Source of the DNA: Microbacterium karelineae
GTDB taxonomy: Bacteria; Actinomycetota; Actinomycetes; Actinomycetales; Microbacteriaceae
Direction: 5' to 3'
DNA: 64,000 bases
Assembly (NCBI RefSeq): GCF_009745985.1
Contig: NZ_WFIX01000183.1
Location: forward strand, 37,135 to 101,134
Part shown: positions 8,824-15,936 of the stretch, in pieces
How positions within the stretch are numbered: the first letter of the stretch is position 1
Layout: each line of letters opens with the position of its first letter
The notes under the pieces: model-generated
Told to the model about the DNA's origin: nothing
Database searches by the model: none
The model's input: the letters and a program-made list of their open reading frames with translations, nothing else
Translations under genes and position numbers: made by a program

Positions 8824-10077
8824 TCAGCCGAAGATCAGACGGATCAGGTCGCGCACGCGGTGATCGTCGTCGACGAGCGGGACGAGCGACCATCGGTCGA
8901 GCGTCGTGCAGGGGTGGGAGACGCCCAGCTCGACGAGGTCCCCGACGCGCGGCTCGTCGCCCACGGCGTACCGGGCGGGGTCGAACTCGAGGAACGCGTG
9001 CTGGTCGGCGAGCTGCGTGACACGGCCCGTGAACGGTCGTTCACGTGATCCGTCTCGCGACCGGACGCCCTTGATCGCGGGCAGGCCGCCGTCGGATCCC
9101 ACGTCGCGGCGGCCGCAGAGCGCGATCGCGAGGCCGGGCTCCGGGATGCTCAGCACGGGCGCCCACACGCTGATCGCGGGGCGGAACGAGGGGGCGCCGC
9201 CGTCGCCGCGCGCACGGGGGTCGGACCGGGCGTACTGCCCGTCGTCGTGCGCGAGATAGGCGCCGCTGCGCAGCACGATCCGGCCGGGAGCGATGCCCCG
9301 CGCCGTGAGGCCGTCGAGGGCCGCGTCGAAGTAGGCGCTGCCGCCGATGGTGACGAGGCAGTCCCGAGGCACGAGGCCGTCGGTCTCGAGCGCGAGAGTC
9401 ACCTCGGCGAGCGAGCGGGCGAACTCCGCCACGCGCCCGGCGCTCTCCGCCGGCGAGGATCTGCCGAGCGTGCCCTCGTACGCGGCGATGCCCGCGACGC
9501 GGATCCCCGGCGCCCGCGCGGCGCGCTCGGCGACGGCCCTCAGGGCGGATTCGTCGCGCGCGCCCGTGCGCCCGCCCGCGTGGCCGACCTCGAGCAGCAC
9601 GTCGAGGGAGCGCCCTCCCCTGTCGTCGGCGAGGAGATCCACGCCGTCTGTCGAGTCGACGTAGACGAGGCACTCGAAGCGCGGATCCCGCGCGAGCTCG
9701 TCGCGCAGCCACGCGGCCGCGCCCGGCTCGACGAGCTGGTTGGCGAGCAGCAGGCGCCGCACCCCGGCGCCGCGGTAGACCCGCAGCTGCGCGGGCGTCG
9801 CCGCCGTGATCGCCCAGGCGCCCGCGTCGATCTGCATCTGCGCCAGCTGCGGCGACATCGCGGTCTTCCCGTGCGGCGCGAGCGCGACGCCGCGGGCCCG
9901 CACGTACGCCATCATCTCGGCGATGTTGTGCGCGATCGCGCCGGCGCTGAGGCTCAGCTGGGGGAAGTCGCGATCGAGCGCGAAGAGCGAGGTGCCGACG
10001 AGCTCTCGCGAATCGGCCGCCGCGAGCGACGGGCCGAGGCCCCGCGTCAGGGCGAGATCGGGCGAGCTCGTCGTCAT
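8824..10077 (-). CDS. D-serine dehydratase-like / amino acid deaminase family PLP enzyme
   Basis: The protein has 417 residues. The ATG at 10077 has GGAAGG 8 bp upstream; the longer frame from 10143 lacks support. It has the alanine-racemase-like (fold type III) N-terminal barrel with the PLP lysine in PHGKTAMSPQL, and the C-terminal beta domain characteristic of eukaryotic-type D-serine dehydratase and D-threonine aldolase relatives. GVSHPCTTLDRW supplies the His/Cys pair that binds the zinc or other divalent metal in that family. It is therefore a cytoplasmic enzyme acting on a D-amino acid or beta-hydroxy amino acid; the substrate is not determinable. It lies between the pectinase operon and a TetR gene, all on the minus strand. 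The 73-bp gap to the TetR stop allows cotranscription with it. Confidence 0.75.
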   Translation of the reverse strand: MTTSSPDLALTRGLGPSLAAADSRELVGTSLFALDRDFPQLSLSAGAIAHNIAEMMAYVRARGVALAPHGKTAMSPQLAQMQIDAGAWAITAATPAQLRVYRGAGVRRLLLANQLVEPGAAAWLRDELARDPRFECLVYVDSTDGVDLLADDRGGRSLDVLLEVGHAGGRTGARDESALRAVAERAARAPGIRVAGIAAYEGTLGRSSPAESAGRVAEFARSLAEVTLALETDGLVPRDCLVTIGGSAYFDAALDGLTARGIAPGRIVLRSGAYLAHDDGQYARSDPRARGDGGAPSFRPAISVWAPVLSIPEPGLAIALCGRRDVGSDGGLPAIKGVRSRDGSRERPFTGRVTQLADQHAFLEFDPARYAVGDEPRVGDLVELGVSHPCTTLDRWSLVPLVDDDHRVRDLIRLIFG

Positions 10078-10150
10078 GGGGTGGACCTTCCGTCGGCCGG
10101 GTGGACGCGGGTGCATCGTGGCATGCGCGCGGGCGTCGTGCAACGAGGGG

Positions 10151-10735
10151 TCATCGCCCGCCTGCCCGCTCCGTCACGAGCGCGTGGAGCACCTCGAAGC
10201 CGCGGTCGACGCGGTCGCGGTCGCCTGTGACGATGAGGTCGGCGACGAGGCCGCGCATGCTCGCGAGCGTGAAGGTCGCGAGGGCGGCGGCCCTGCTCTC
10301 GGGGCAGCCGGATCGCACGAGGCCGTCACGCAGGATCCGCTCGCGTGCCGCGATCGACGCGGAGACCGCCGTGCGGAGGTCATCCGCGCCGCGCGCGGCC
10401 GAGGCGGCGATCTCGAGGAAGGTCGCCGCCAGGCGCATCCCGCGGGGCGCCGTCGCGAGCCGCCAGAGGGTGCGCAGCGGATCCGGGTCGTCGTCGGCGA
10501 TGTCGGGGGACGCGAGCGCGGCGCCGACGATCGACTCGACGACTTCGGCGACGAGTCGCTCCTTGGATCCGAAGTGATGCAGGAGCGCCGCGTGGCTGAC
10601 CCCGACGTGCTCGCCGAGGCGGCGGAGGGAGAGATCGGCGAGGCCGTGCTCGATCACGTGATCGGTGGCGGCCTGGAGCACCTCGCCGCGCCGGTGCTCG
10701 AAGCGTCGCCTGCGTCCGTCGTCGTCAGCGGTCAT
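10151..10735 (-). CDS. TetR family transcriptional regulator
   Basis: The protein has 194 residues, a normal TetR length. Residues about 13-60 form the helix-turn-helix region (ADLSLRRLGEHVGVSHAALLHHFGSKERL), with the HFGSKE signature. The remainder is a helical ligand-binding domain. The gene is divergent from the secreted cutinase-like esterase, with 86 bp between start codons and the imperfect palindrome at 10780-10791 in that gap. This is the usual arrangement for a local repressor controlling itself and the neighbouring gene. Control of the cutinase is inferred; the ligand is unknown. Confidence 0.85.
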   Translation of the reverse strand: MTADDDGRRRRFEHRRGEVLQAATDHVIEHGLADLSLRRLGEHVGVSHAALLHHFGSKERLVAEVVESIVGAALASPDIADDDPDPLRTLWRLATAPRGMRLAATFLEIAASAARGADDLRTAVSASIAARERILRDGLVRSGCPESRAAALATFTLASMRGLVADLIVTGDRDRVDRGFEVLHALVTERAGGR

Positions 10736-10779
10736 GGAATCAGGCTAGACACCCTCACCGTCCCGCGACTACATTGATC

Positions 10780-10791
10780 TACCAGTTGGTA
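10780..10791. promoter_or_regulatory. Candidate TetR operator between regulator and cutinase
   Basis: TACCAGTTGGTA is a palindrome of two 5-bp arms (TACCA/TGGTA) with a 2-bp centre, 30 bp upstream of the cutinase ATG and 45 bp from the TetR start. Size and position fit a TetR-family operator; binding is inferred. Confidence 0.45.
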
Positions 10792-10821
10792 AGTCAACTT
10801 CGATCGGAGGCAGGGAAGACG

Positions 10822-11694
10822 ATGGTTCTTCAGACAGCGGGGCGCGTGCGCGCGCTTCTCGCGGCGGCGCTCGTGGCCGCCATGCTGCTCGTCGCGGCGC
10901 CCGCGCAGGCGGCCGTGCGGACGGTGGAGATCGGACCGGATCCGACGCAGCAGAGCATCGAGGCCGCGCGCGGGCCGTTCTCGGTCTCCGAGGATCGCGT
11001 CTCGAACTACTCCGTCCGCGGCTTCGGCGGCGGGACGATCTACTACCCGTCGGGACAGCAGGGCACCGAGTTCGGTGCCGTCGCCGTGGCCCCGGGATAC
11101 ACGGCCTCGCAGAGCAGCATGGCGTGGCTCGGGCCGCGCATCGCCTCGCAGGGCTTCGTCGTCTTCACGATCGACACGAACAGCCGCTACGACCAGCCCT
11201 CCTCGCGGGGCGACCAGCTGCTCGCCGCGCTCGACTACCTGACGGACCGCAGCGACGTCGCGGGCATCGTGGATCCCGACCGCCTCTCGGTCATGGGGCA
11301 CTCGATGGGTGGCGGTGGCACGTTCGCGGCCGCGAAGGACGACACATCGCTCAAGGCGGCCGTCGCCCTCACGCCGTGGAACACCGACAAGCGGTTCCCC
11401 GAGGTCTCGACGCCGACGCTCGTGATCGGCGCGGAGAGCGACACGGTCGCATCCCCGACCCGTCACGCCGTCCCGCTGTACGAGGGGCTGCCGGACGCGA
11501 CCCCGAAGGCGTACCTCGAGCTGCGCGGCGCGTCGCACTTCGCGCCGAACCGCTCGAACACGACGATCGCGGCGCAGTCGATCGCGTGGCTGAAGCGCTA
11601 CGTGGACGACGATGTGCGCTACGACCGGTTCATCTGCCCCGGCCCGTCGACGGGCATCGCGCTGAGCGACGCGCGGACGAACTGCGCCGCCTGA
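10822..11694 (+). CDS. Secreted cutinase / polyester (PET) hydrolase-like alpha/beta hydrolase
   Basis: The protein has 290 residues. The ATG at 10822 (CGGAGG upstream) gives a signal peptide ending near AQA (residue 30). From FSVSEDRVS onward the mature part follows the Thermobifida cutinase family: GFGGGTIYYP, GYTASQSSMAWLG (oxyanion-hole Tyr region), GHSMGGGG nucleophile elbow (S161), TPWNTDK (the conserved Trp), D207 in ESDT, H239 in SHFAPN, and a C-terminal Cys pair (C272, C288). Spacing Ser-Asp-His is 46 and 32 residues, the same as I recall for TfCut2. Such enzymes hydrolyse cutin and synthetic polyesters including PET. The FAPN loop and Cys pattern resemble type I (actinobacterial) enzymes rather than IsPETase. 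Activity on PET itself is inferred. The gene is divergent from its probable TetR repressor. Confidence 0.87.
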   Translation: MVLQTAGRVRALLAAALVAAMLLVAAPAQAAVRTVEIGPDPTQQSIEAARGPFSVSEDRVSNYSVRGFGGGTIYYPSGQQGTEFGAVAVAPGYTASQSSMAWLGPRIASQGFVVFTIDTNSRYDQPSSRGDQLLAALDYLTDRSDVAGIVDPDRLSVMGHSMGGGGTFAAAKDDTSLKAAVALTPWNTDKRFPEVSTPTLVIGAESDTVASPTRHAVPLYEGLPDATPKAYLELRGASHFAPNRSNTTIAAQSIAWLKRYVDDDVRYDRFICPGPSTGIALSDARTNCAA

Positions 11695-11706
11695 TCCCGG
11701 CGCTTC

Positions 11707-11758
11707 GCGGGTGCCGCGTGGTCGTTCTCCGCGTCGAGAACGACCATGCCGCACCCGC
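11707..11758. repeat. 52-bp palindromic repeat, copy A
   Basis: A hairpin with two 23-nt arms and a 6-nt loop; the arms begin GCGGGTGCC and contain GTGGTCGT. It lies between the convergent cutinase and MerR genes and could act as a bidirectional terminator. The same element with the same 23-6-23 geometry recurs at 15308-15359 and 19131-19182. Confidence 0.8.
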
Positions 11759-11764
11759 GGCGCC

Positions 11765-12577
11765 TCACTCCCAGGTCGCGGTATCGGGATCGATGCCGTG
11801 AGCGCGCGCCGAAGCGTCGACGATCGCGCGGAACCAGCGCGACAGCCCCGCGCGGACGCCCTCGTAGTGCGCGGCGAAGCCCGGATCCGACTCGAACATG
11901 CGCGCGAGGCAGACCTGCATCCGGCGGGTGATCGGGAAGAAGTTCGAGAACAGCTCGCGGTGCCGCTCGGCGAGGGCATCGGCCTCGGCGTCGCCGGGCG
12001 CGACGCCCCGATCCATCGCGTCGCCGAGGGCGCGCTGCAGGGCGTGCATCGCGTCGGACAGCTCCTGCCATTCGGCGCGGCTGCGAGATGCGGAGCGCTC
12101 GGCGAACTGCGCCCACTGCGCGGATCCGCCCCACGCGTACCGCGCGGCGCGCGCCTGCTCCGGATCCCAGTCGTCGCCGAACGCCTCGCGCTGCTCCTCA
12201 TCGCTGAGGAGGATCCCGCGCTCGTGCGCGGCGGTCAGCCGCGCGAGGCGCCCGTCGAGCTGCCGCAGCTCGCGCATGCGCTCGGCCACCAGCGCGCGCT
12301 GGGCGCGGAGGGTGCTCGCGATCTCGGTCGCCGCATCGTCGAGCACGGCGCGGATCGCGTCGAGGCTCAGCCCGCCGTCACGGTAGGCGACGACCCGCTC
12401 GAGCCGGTCGAGATCGGCGGAGGTGTACTGGCGATAGCCTGCCCGGGTGCGCTCGGACGGCGACGCGAGCCCGATCTCGTCCCAGTGGTGCAGGGTGCGG
12501 ACCGTGACGCCGAGGAGCTCGGCGGCCGCGCCGACCGTGAGCCCCTCGGTGCGCGGATCGTCGACCGTGATCGCCAT
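11765..12577 (-). CDS. MerR family regulator with TipAS-like effector domain
   Basis: The protein has 270 residues. The ATG at 12577 has AAGGAG upstream; the longer frame to 12751 runs through palindromic DNA and is not needed. Residues about 12-80 form the MerR winged helix (LTVGAAAELLGVTVRTLHHWDEIGL, AGYRQYTSADLDRLERVVAYRDGGLSL), followed by a coiled-coil dimer helix. The C-terminal 130 residues (WDPEQARAARYAWGGSAQW..., FPITRRMQVCLARMFESDPGF) match the TipAS antibiotic-recognition fold, which in Streptomyces TipA binds thiopeptides covalently. This protein probably senses a drug-like ligand. No obvious target gene is adjacent; its 3' end faces the cutinase gene and its promoter faces the foreign island. 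Confidence 0.85.
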   Translation of the reverse strand: MAITVDDPRTEGLTVGAAAELLGVTVRTLHHWDEIGLASPSERTRAGYRQYTSADLDRLERVVAYRDGGLSLDAIRAVLDDAATEIASTLRAQRALVAERMRELRQLDGRLARLTAAHERGILLSDEEQREAFGDDWDPEQARAARYAWGGSAQWAQFAERSASRSRAEWQELSDAMHALQRALGDAMDRGVAPGDAEADALAERHRELFSNFFPITRRMQVCLARMFESDPGFAAHYEGVRAGLSRWFRAIVDASARAHGIDPDTATWE

Positions 12578-12655
12578 TGTCGTCTCCTTCGGGCGCGGAT
12601 GGGCGGATGCCCCGCTCATCCTGCGCCCTCCCGCCGCGTGAGGGTCAAGACCGCC

Positions 12656-12720
12656 CGCTTCCCGAGTGCCGTTCGGACGTCCATTCGCCGCCGAAGGGCG
12701 CGAACGCACTCGGGGAGCGG
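12656..12720. repeat. Long imperfect palindrome before att copy 1
   Basis: Arms at about 12656-12675 and 12701-12720 pair nearly perfectly (CGCTTCCCGAGTGCCGTTCG with its complement, one bulge and one mismatch) around a 25-nt centre. It is unrelated in sequence to the 52-bp repeat family but sits in the equivalent place, immediately before the tRNA-Phe terminator copy. Confidence 0.5.
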
Positions 12721-12726
12721 CACCGG

Positions 12727-12821
12727 CCCCCGGGCACGAAGAAACCCCCACGATGTAGAAGCTACGCGGGGGTTTCAGTGGCTCCGACCGGCGTCGATCC
12801 GGTGACCTTTCGATTTTCAGT
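12727..12821. repeat. Island direct repeat, distal copy (partial tRNA-Phe 3' end plus terminator)
   Basis: These 95 bp are identical to 15368-15462 except for one base (A at 12750, G at 15391). They contain the rho-independent terminator of the tRNA gene (12741-12776) and the last 43 nt of tRNA-Phe, from the anticodon loop to the discriminator base (12779-12821). The 5' half of the tRNA is missing, so this is not a tRNA gene. It is the displaced original 3' end created when an element integrated at the tRNA. Confidence 0.9.
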
Positions 12822-12884
12822 TGGCTTCGGCGGCGTGGTGGGTGCTCGTTGGTCGCCGTTTGCCGCGTGATTCCGCGGGTGCTG

Positions 12885-14165
12885 TCATGGTTGATCGTGG
12901 CTGGTTGAGGGGGGTTTCAGCGGATCTACCGGCACGGAACCGGCACGCCGAGCGTGATCATTTTCGTCGATCGACTCCCACTCTTCGATAATGGCAAATC
13001 CATCGACCATGTTGCGTACGGCGGTTTCGTAACGTCGAAGAACGGGACGAAGGTCGCGACTGAGCTTCGTATTTTTCCGTGCGGCATCGGCGGCTCCTTC
13101 CAGCTTGCTCATGGCCTGGCGTGAGTTCTGCACGATAGTGCTCAGATTCTCCTTTAGCGAGGCCTTCGCAGCTTTGGTGTCATCTCCGTCTGAAAGATCA
13201 GCAAGCTCAAAGACGGCGCGAAATGTCGAATCGATGCGCAGTAGGCCAGACGAATACTCCCTGGAGAGGCGCTCTAGCTCAGACAGCTCTGGTTCCACGT
13301 CTGCGGCAAGCTCACGCGCCGCTAGTATCTTGCGGGCGAATGCATCAGCGCGGTTGTTCGCATGGTTCATCTTCTTCGTTGCATTTTGAAACTTTGAGTT
13401 GAAACGCTCGATCACAGGCCCGAGACTTGTCAAGGTAGCAGTCCAGGACTCCATCGCGGGCTGCGCATCAGCGACGAGATCTAGCAACCCGGGCGAGTCG
13501 TCCTCTTCATTAGCGTGCAACGGGACGACCCCCACCTCCCTGCCGCGTATTAGCGGAGTTGCAGAGGAAGTCGAAGGCGGTACGGACTCTCGCGTCTCTG
13601 TCTGAGGCGGTGCTCCCCGAGAGCTGAGCGCGCCGGACGGCGAGGTGGGCCCGGAATCCGACTCAAGATTTGCTGTCAGTGCAACAAGTCTCGCAGCGAG
13701 TCGGTTAACGGCGACGCGATGTTCGGCTGATTGCTCGTTGATCAACCTCATCCCGTCCCACAGCTCGTACTGCATTTGAGCAGCTACAGCTTTGAGCTCA
13801 TCCGTGCTCTGCTCGCTAAGATCTACAACCGGTATGTATCGGATGGATAGGAGGAGCTGTTGTAGTCCTAGAGCATTCGCTGATCGAACAAACTGGGACA
13901 TCTCCTTGCGACACTCCTCACGGAGAAAATAGGTCGGGGTGAGGATCGGAATGAAAAACGCAGTCTCCTGGAGCGCTTGATCGAGCTTCTGGCGAAAATC
14001 ATCGCCCCAGGCGATCTTCGAACGATCGGTGAAGATCTCGATCGTCGTGCCCGTGAGTAGTTCATACTCGGCGCGCACGAGATCTGCCAAGCGCAGGACG
14101 CGGTCGTTCTCGCGCTCATTGTCGGCATGCGCGTAACTCCAGAAGGCTTTGGCCGTCGTCTCCAT
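12885..14165 (-). CDS. TIR-domain protein with long helical C-terminus, candidate defence effector
   Basis: The protein has 426 residues from the ATG at 14165. Residues about 5-165 form a bacterial TIR domain: KAFWSYAHAD (strand A and loop), EIFTDRSKIAWGDDF, FFIPILTPTYF, and REECRKEM with E88 at the position of the catalytic Glu of NAD-cleaving TIR enzymes. A linker rich in Ser, Pro and Glu (about 165-230) leads to about 200 residues of predicted helix with coiled-coil character, not recognised as a known sensor. Bacterial TIR proteins usually cleave NAD+ or make signal nucleotides during phage infection. Here that role is inferred from the domain and the island setting. Codon use is less GC-rich than in neighbours. 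Confidence 0.8.
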   Translation of the reverse strand: METTAKAFWSYAHADNERENDRVLRLADLVRAEYELLTGTTIEIFTDRSKIAWGDDFRQKLDQALQETAFFIPILTPTYFLREECRKEMSQFVRSANALGLQQLLLSIRYIPVVDLSEQSTDELKAVAAQMQYELWDGMRLINEQSAEHRVAVNRLAARLVALTANLESDSGPTSPSGALSSRGAPPQTETRESVPPSTSSATPLIRGREVGVVPLHANEEDDSPGLLDLVADAQPAMESWTATLTSLGPVIERFNSKFQNATKKMNHANNRADAFARKILAARELAADVEPELSELERLSREYSSGLLRIDSTFRAVFELADLSDGDDTKAAKASLKENLSTIVQNSRQAMSKLEGAADAARKNTKLSRDLRPVLRRYETAVRNMVDGFAIIEEWESIDENDHARRAGSVPVDPLKPPSTSHDQP

Positions 14166-14321
14166 GCGCTCACCATACCCGCCTACGCATGCCGAAGGTG
14201 TCGGCCAGACACGCCCAGGACGCCGCCGAGGAGCGCCCGGACCGCAGCGGAGCGAGGACCGGACGCACCGCAGGTGGCGGCGCCGGCCGCCAGGCCGGCC
14301 TTGAACGAGTAGAGAAAGTTC

Positions 14322-14810
14322 TCACAGCTCTGGCCTCGCGCGTGCGATGTCTGCGACTGCTGGCCATGGTTTGAACTTCGGATCGGCCTGCGCGGCGCTC
14401 ATGGCGGAGTCAAGCGCGTCCGAGAGTCCCCACAGGTCGTCGAACCCGGGCGCCCGCACACCTCGTCGGATGGCGTCGAGATCAGGTGATGGAGAGAGCA
14501 GCGCCTCGATCGCCTCGATGGTCTTCGGTGTGTAGCGCTTGGCGAACGACTGTGTGATCGTCCCCTGCATCGCTGCAAGCTCCCCGATAGGGGGCTTTGG
14601 CTGATGGAACTTGTGGGTGTAGGCGTTGAACACGCTGCGGTAGTCGCGCGTAGCTCGGTCCGCGGCCTCCGCGGCGGCGGACATCGTTCGGAACGCTGCG
14701 TCGTGGTTCTGAGGCGTCGGTGCATCCACTGGACCCGTATCCATGGCTGACGCCGCGGCGGACGCCTTCTCCTTGAGACGCTGCAGCACGCCAATGACAG
14801 GTGCGGGCAC
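14322..14810 (-). CDS. Hypothetical island protein (162 aa), start uncertain
   Basis: The longest form starts at the GTG at 14810, without a convincing ribosome binding site. The product is mostly helical (Ala-rich, AAAEAADRATRDYRSVFNAYTHKF), soluble, without signal peptide or membrane segment. I do not recognise a family. It lies 156 bp upstream of the TIR gene on the same strand and could belong to the same transcript. The lack of a good start and the broken ORF just upstream make an N-terminally truncated gene possible. Confidence 0.45.
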   Translation of the reverse strand: MPAPVIGVLQRLKEKASAAASAMDTGPVDAPTPQNHDAAFRTMSAAAEAADRATRDYRSVFNAYTHKFHQPKPPIGELAAMQGTITQSFAKRYTPKTIEAIEALLSPSPDLDAIRRGVRAPGFDDLWGLSDALDSAMSAAQADPKFKPWPAVADIARARPEL

Positions 14811-14860
14811 TGTTCTGCGGTGAATCAGTGACCTTCCGGATCATCCGACGTCGCGCGAAC

Positions 14861-15146
14861 CTAGGAACCGAGAGGCTCAGCCGTGACGAACGGCACGAGA
14901 TCGACGTAGTCGTCATCGCTCAAGCTGAGCATCGTCGTTGCCACTCCGGGAACGCCGCTGCTGAGCTCTCGGGTGAAGACCCCGGATCGATCCCTGGCGC
15001 GCGCCACATCGCCGGGGTTTCGTTCCGTCTGCGGGGAACAGCAGCACGCGCGCGTCGAGCACTCGGCTGGCGCGCTGAGCAACGGCGCCGAGCTCCTTGA
15101 GGCCGATGAAGTCGGCATGCCGCCGGGAGGCTGCTGATGTCGTCAT
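14861..15146 (-). pseudogene. Frameshifted small ORF in island
   Basis: A protein-like N-terminus starts at the ATG at 15146 (MTTSAASRRHADFIGLKELGAVAQRAS, then RVLLFPADG). The plausible continuation (FTRELSSGVPGVATTM, SLSDDDYVDLVPFVTAEPLG) is in another frame and ends at 14861. Joining them requires one frameshift near 15020. Neither half is recognised. This supports decay of the island, but a real short ORF in either frame cannot be excluded. Confidence 0.35.
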
Positions 15147-15307
15147 GCCGACACGATCGCACGGACCTCTGACACGCGACCCGCCTGCTTAAACACGTGA
15201 GCCTGGCTCGTCACACCGTCCGGAGGACTGCCAGGCTCCGAGGGCTACTGCCCGCCGTGGCTCGAGCGTAGCGGCGTCGACGGCCCAAGGCGAGAGCCCG
15301 CCGCTTC

Positions 15308-15359
15308 GCGGGTGCCGCGTGGTCGTTCTCCGCGTCGAGAACGACAACGCCGCACCCGC
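15308..15359. repeat. 52-bp palindromic repeat, copy B
   Basis: Same 23-6-23 hairpin as copy A, with nearly identical arms; changes are confined to the right arm (ACGACAACGCC in place of ACGACCATGCC). It lies just downstream of the tRNA cluster terminator (minus-strand sense). Confidence 0.8.
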
Positions 15360-15367
15360 GAACGCCC

Positions 15368-15462
15368 CCCCCGGGCACGAAGAAACCCCCGCGATGTAGA
15401 AGCTACGCGGGGGTTTCAGTGGCTCCGACCGGCGTCGATCCGGTGACCTTTCGATTTTCAGT
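15368..15462. repeat. Island direct repeat, tRNA-proximal copy
   Basis: Partner of 12727-12821. Here the tRNA-Phe sequence continues intact to its 5' end, so the incoming element restored the gene. The repeat boundary inside the anticodon arm is a classic crossover site for tyrosine-recombinase elements; this is inference because no integrase is present. Confidence 0.9.
15382..15417 (-). terminator. Terminator of the tRNA-Glu-Asp-Phe cluster
   Basis: A 12-bp stem GAAACCCCCGCG/CGCGGGGGTTTC around a 12-nt loop, directly after the tRNA-Phe 3' end on the minus strand. A one-base variant is duplicated at 12741-12776 as part of the island repeat. Confidence 0.8.
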
Positions 15463-15492
15463 CGAACGCTCTACCAACTGAGCTACAGAGCC
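15420..15492 (-). tRNA. tRNA-Phe (GAA)
   Basis: 73 nt; acceptor stem GGCTCTG/CGGAGCC (one G-T pair), D-loop AGCTCAGTTGGTAGAGC, anticodon loop CTGAAAA with GAA, T-arm GGATCGACGCC, discriminator A. CCA is not encoded. It is the integration target of the adjacent island. Confidence 0.95.
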
Positions 15493-15557
15493 GTGCTACA
15501 GGTGACCTGTCGCATTCTAGACGAAAGGCCTCCTCGAGAGGAGGCCCACCGTTAGAG

Positions 15558-15631
15558 CGACCCTGACGGGACTTGAACCCGCGACCTCCGCCGTGACAGG
15601 GCGGCACGCTAACCAACTGCGCTACAGGGCC
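15558..15631 (-). tRNA. tRNA-Asp (GTC)
   Basis: 74 nt; acceptor GGCCCTG/CAGGGTC, anticodon loop CTGTCAC with GTC, T-loop GGGTTCAAGTCCC, discriminator G. Middle gene of the Glu-Asp-Phe cluster. CCA is not encoded. Confidence 0.95.
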
Positions 15632-15673
15632 AGATTGTGCTTGACGCACGATTTTCAATTGTATCAGCTTGCG

Positions 15674-15746
15674 TGACCCCAACGGGATTCGAACCCGTGC
15701 TACCGGCGTGAAAGGCCGGCGTCCTAGGCCGCTAAACGATGGGGCC
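15674..15746 (-). tRNA. tRNA-Glu (TTC)
   Basis: 73 nt; acceptor GGCCCCA/TGGGGTC, anticodon loop CTTTCAC with TTC, T-loop GGGTTCGAATCCC, discriminator A. First gene of the cluster on the minus strand. CCA is not encoded. Confidence 0.95.
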
Positions 15747-15936
15747 GTGGGGCGAACCCGGGGGCTCACGTGCCAACTGTTCAATCTTACGCATGCCCCA
15801 TCCCGATTCGCAAAATCGTGGCGCGTCCTCCCGTTCTCGGGCGTGTCGACTGGGCACGATGGGGCCGACGTGCGCACGCGCGCACGGGGATCCTCAGCGG
15901 ATCCACCCTGGTGAGATTGTGGCGGGTGTTGTTAGT

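Larger units (their letters stand above)
12822..15367. mobile_element. Small genomic island integrated at tRNA-Phe
   Basis: About 2.5 kb between the two 95-bp repeats. It has visibly lower GC than its surroundings, more A/T-ending codons, and no GGATCC hexamer, although that hexamer is frequent in flanking DNA. It holds a TIR-domain protein, an unclassified small protein and a frameshifted ORF. No integrase, excisionase or transposase remains, so it is probably a decayed or non-autonomous element. A 52-bp palindromic repeat of the host type lies at its right edge (15308-15359). Confidence 0.82.

Noticed and set aside
12779-12821. Second tRNA-Phe gene
   Set aside because: Only the 3' 43 nt are present; the acceptor 5' strand, D-arm and half the anticodon arm are missing. 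It is the island repeat.
12822-15367. Integrase or transposase in the island
   Set aside because: All frames on both strands were read; no recombinase motif was found.
15558-15631. tRNA-Asp as a second integration target
   Set aside because: No duplicated part of tRNA-Asp or tRNA-Glu is present in the window.
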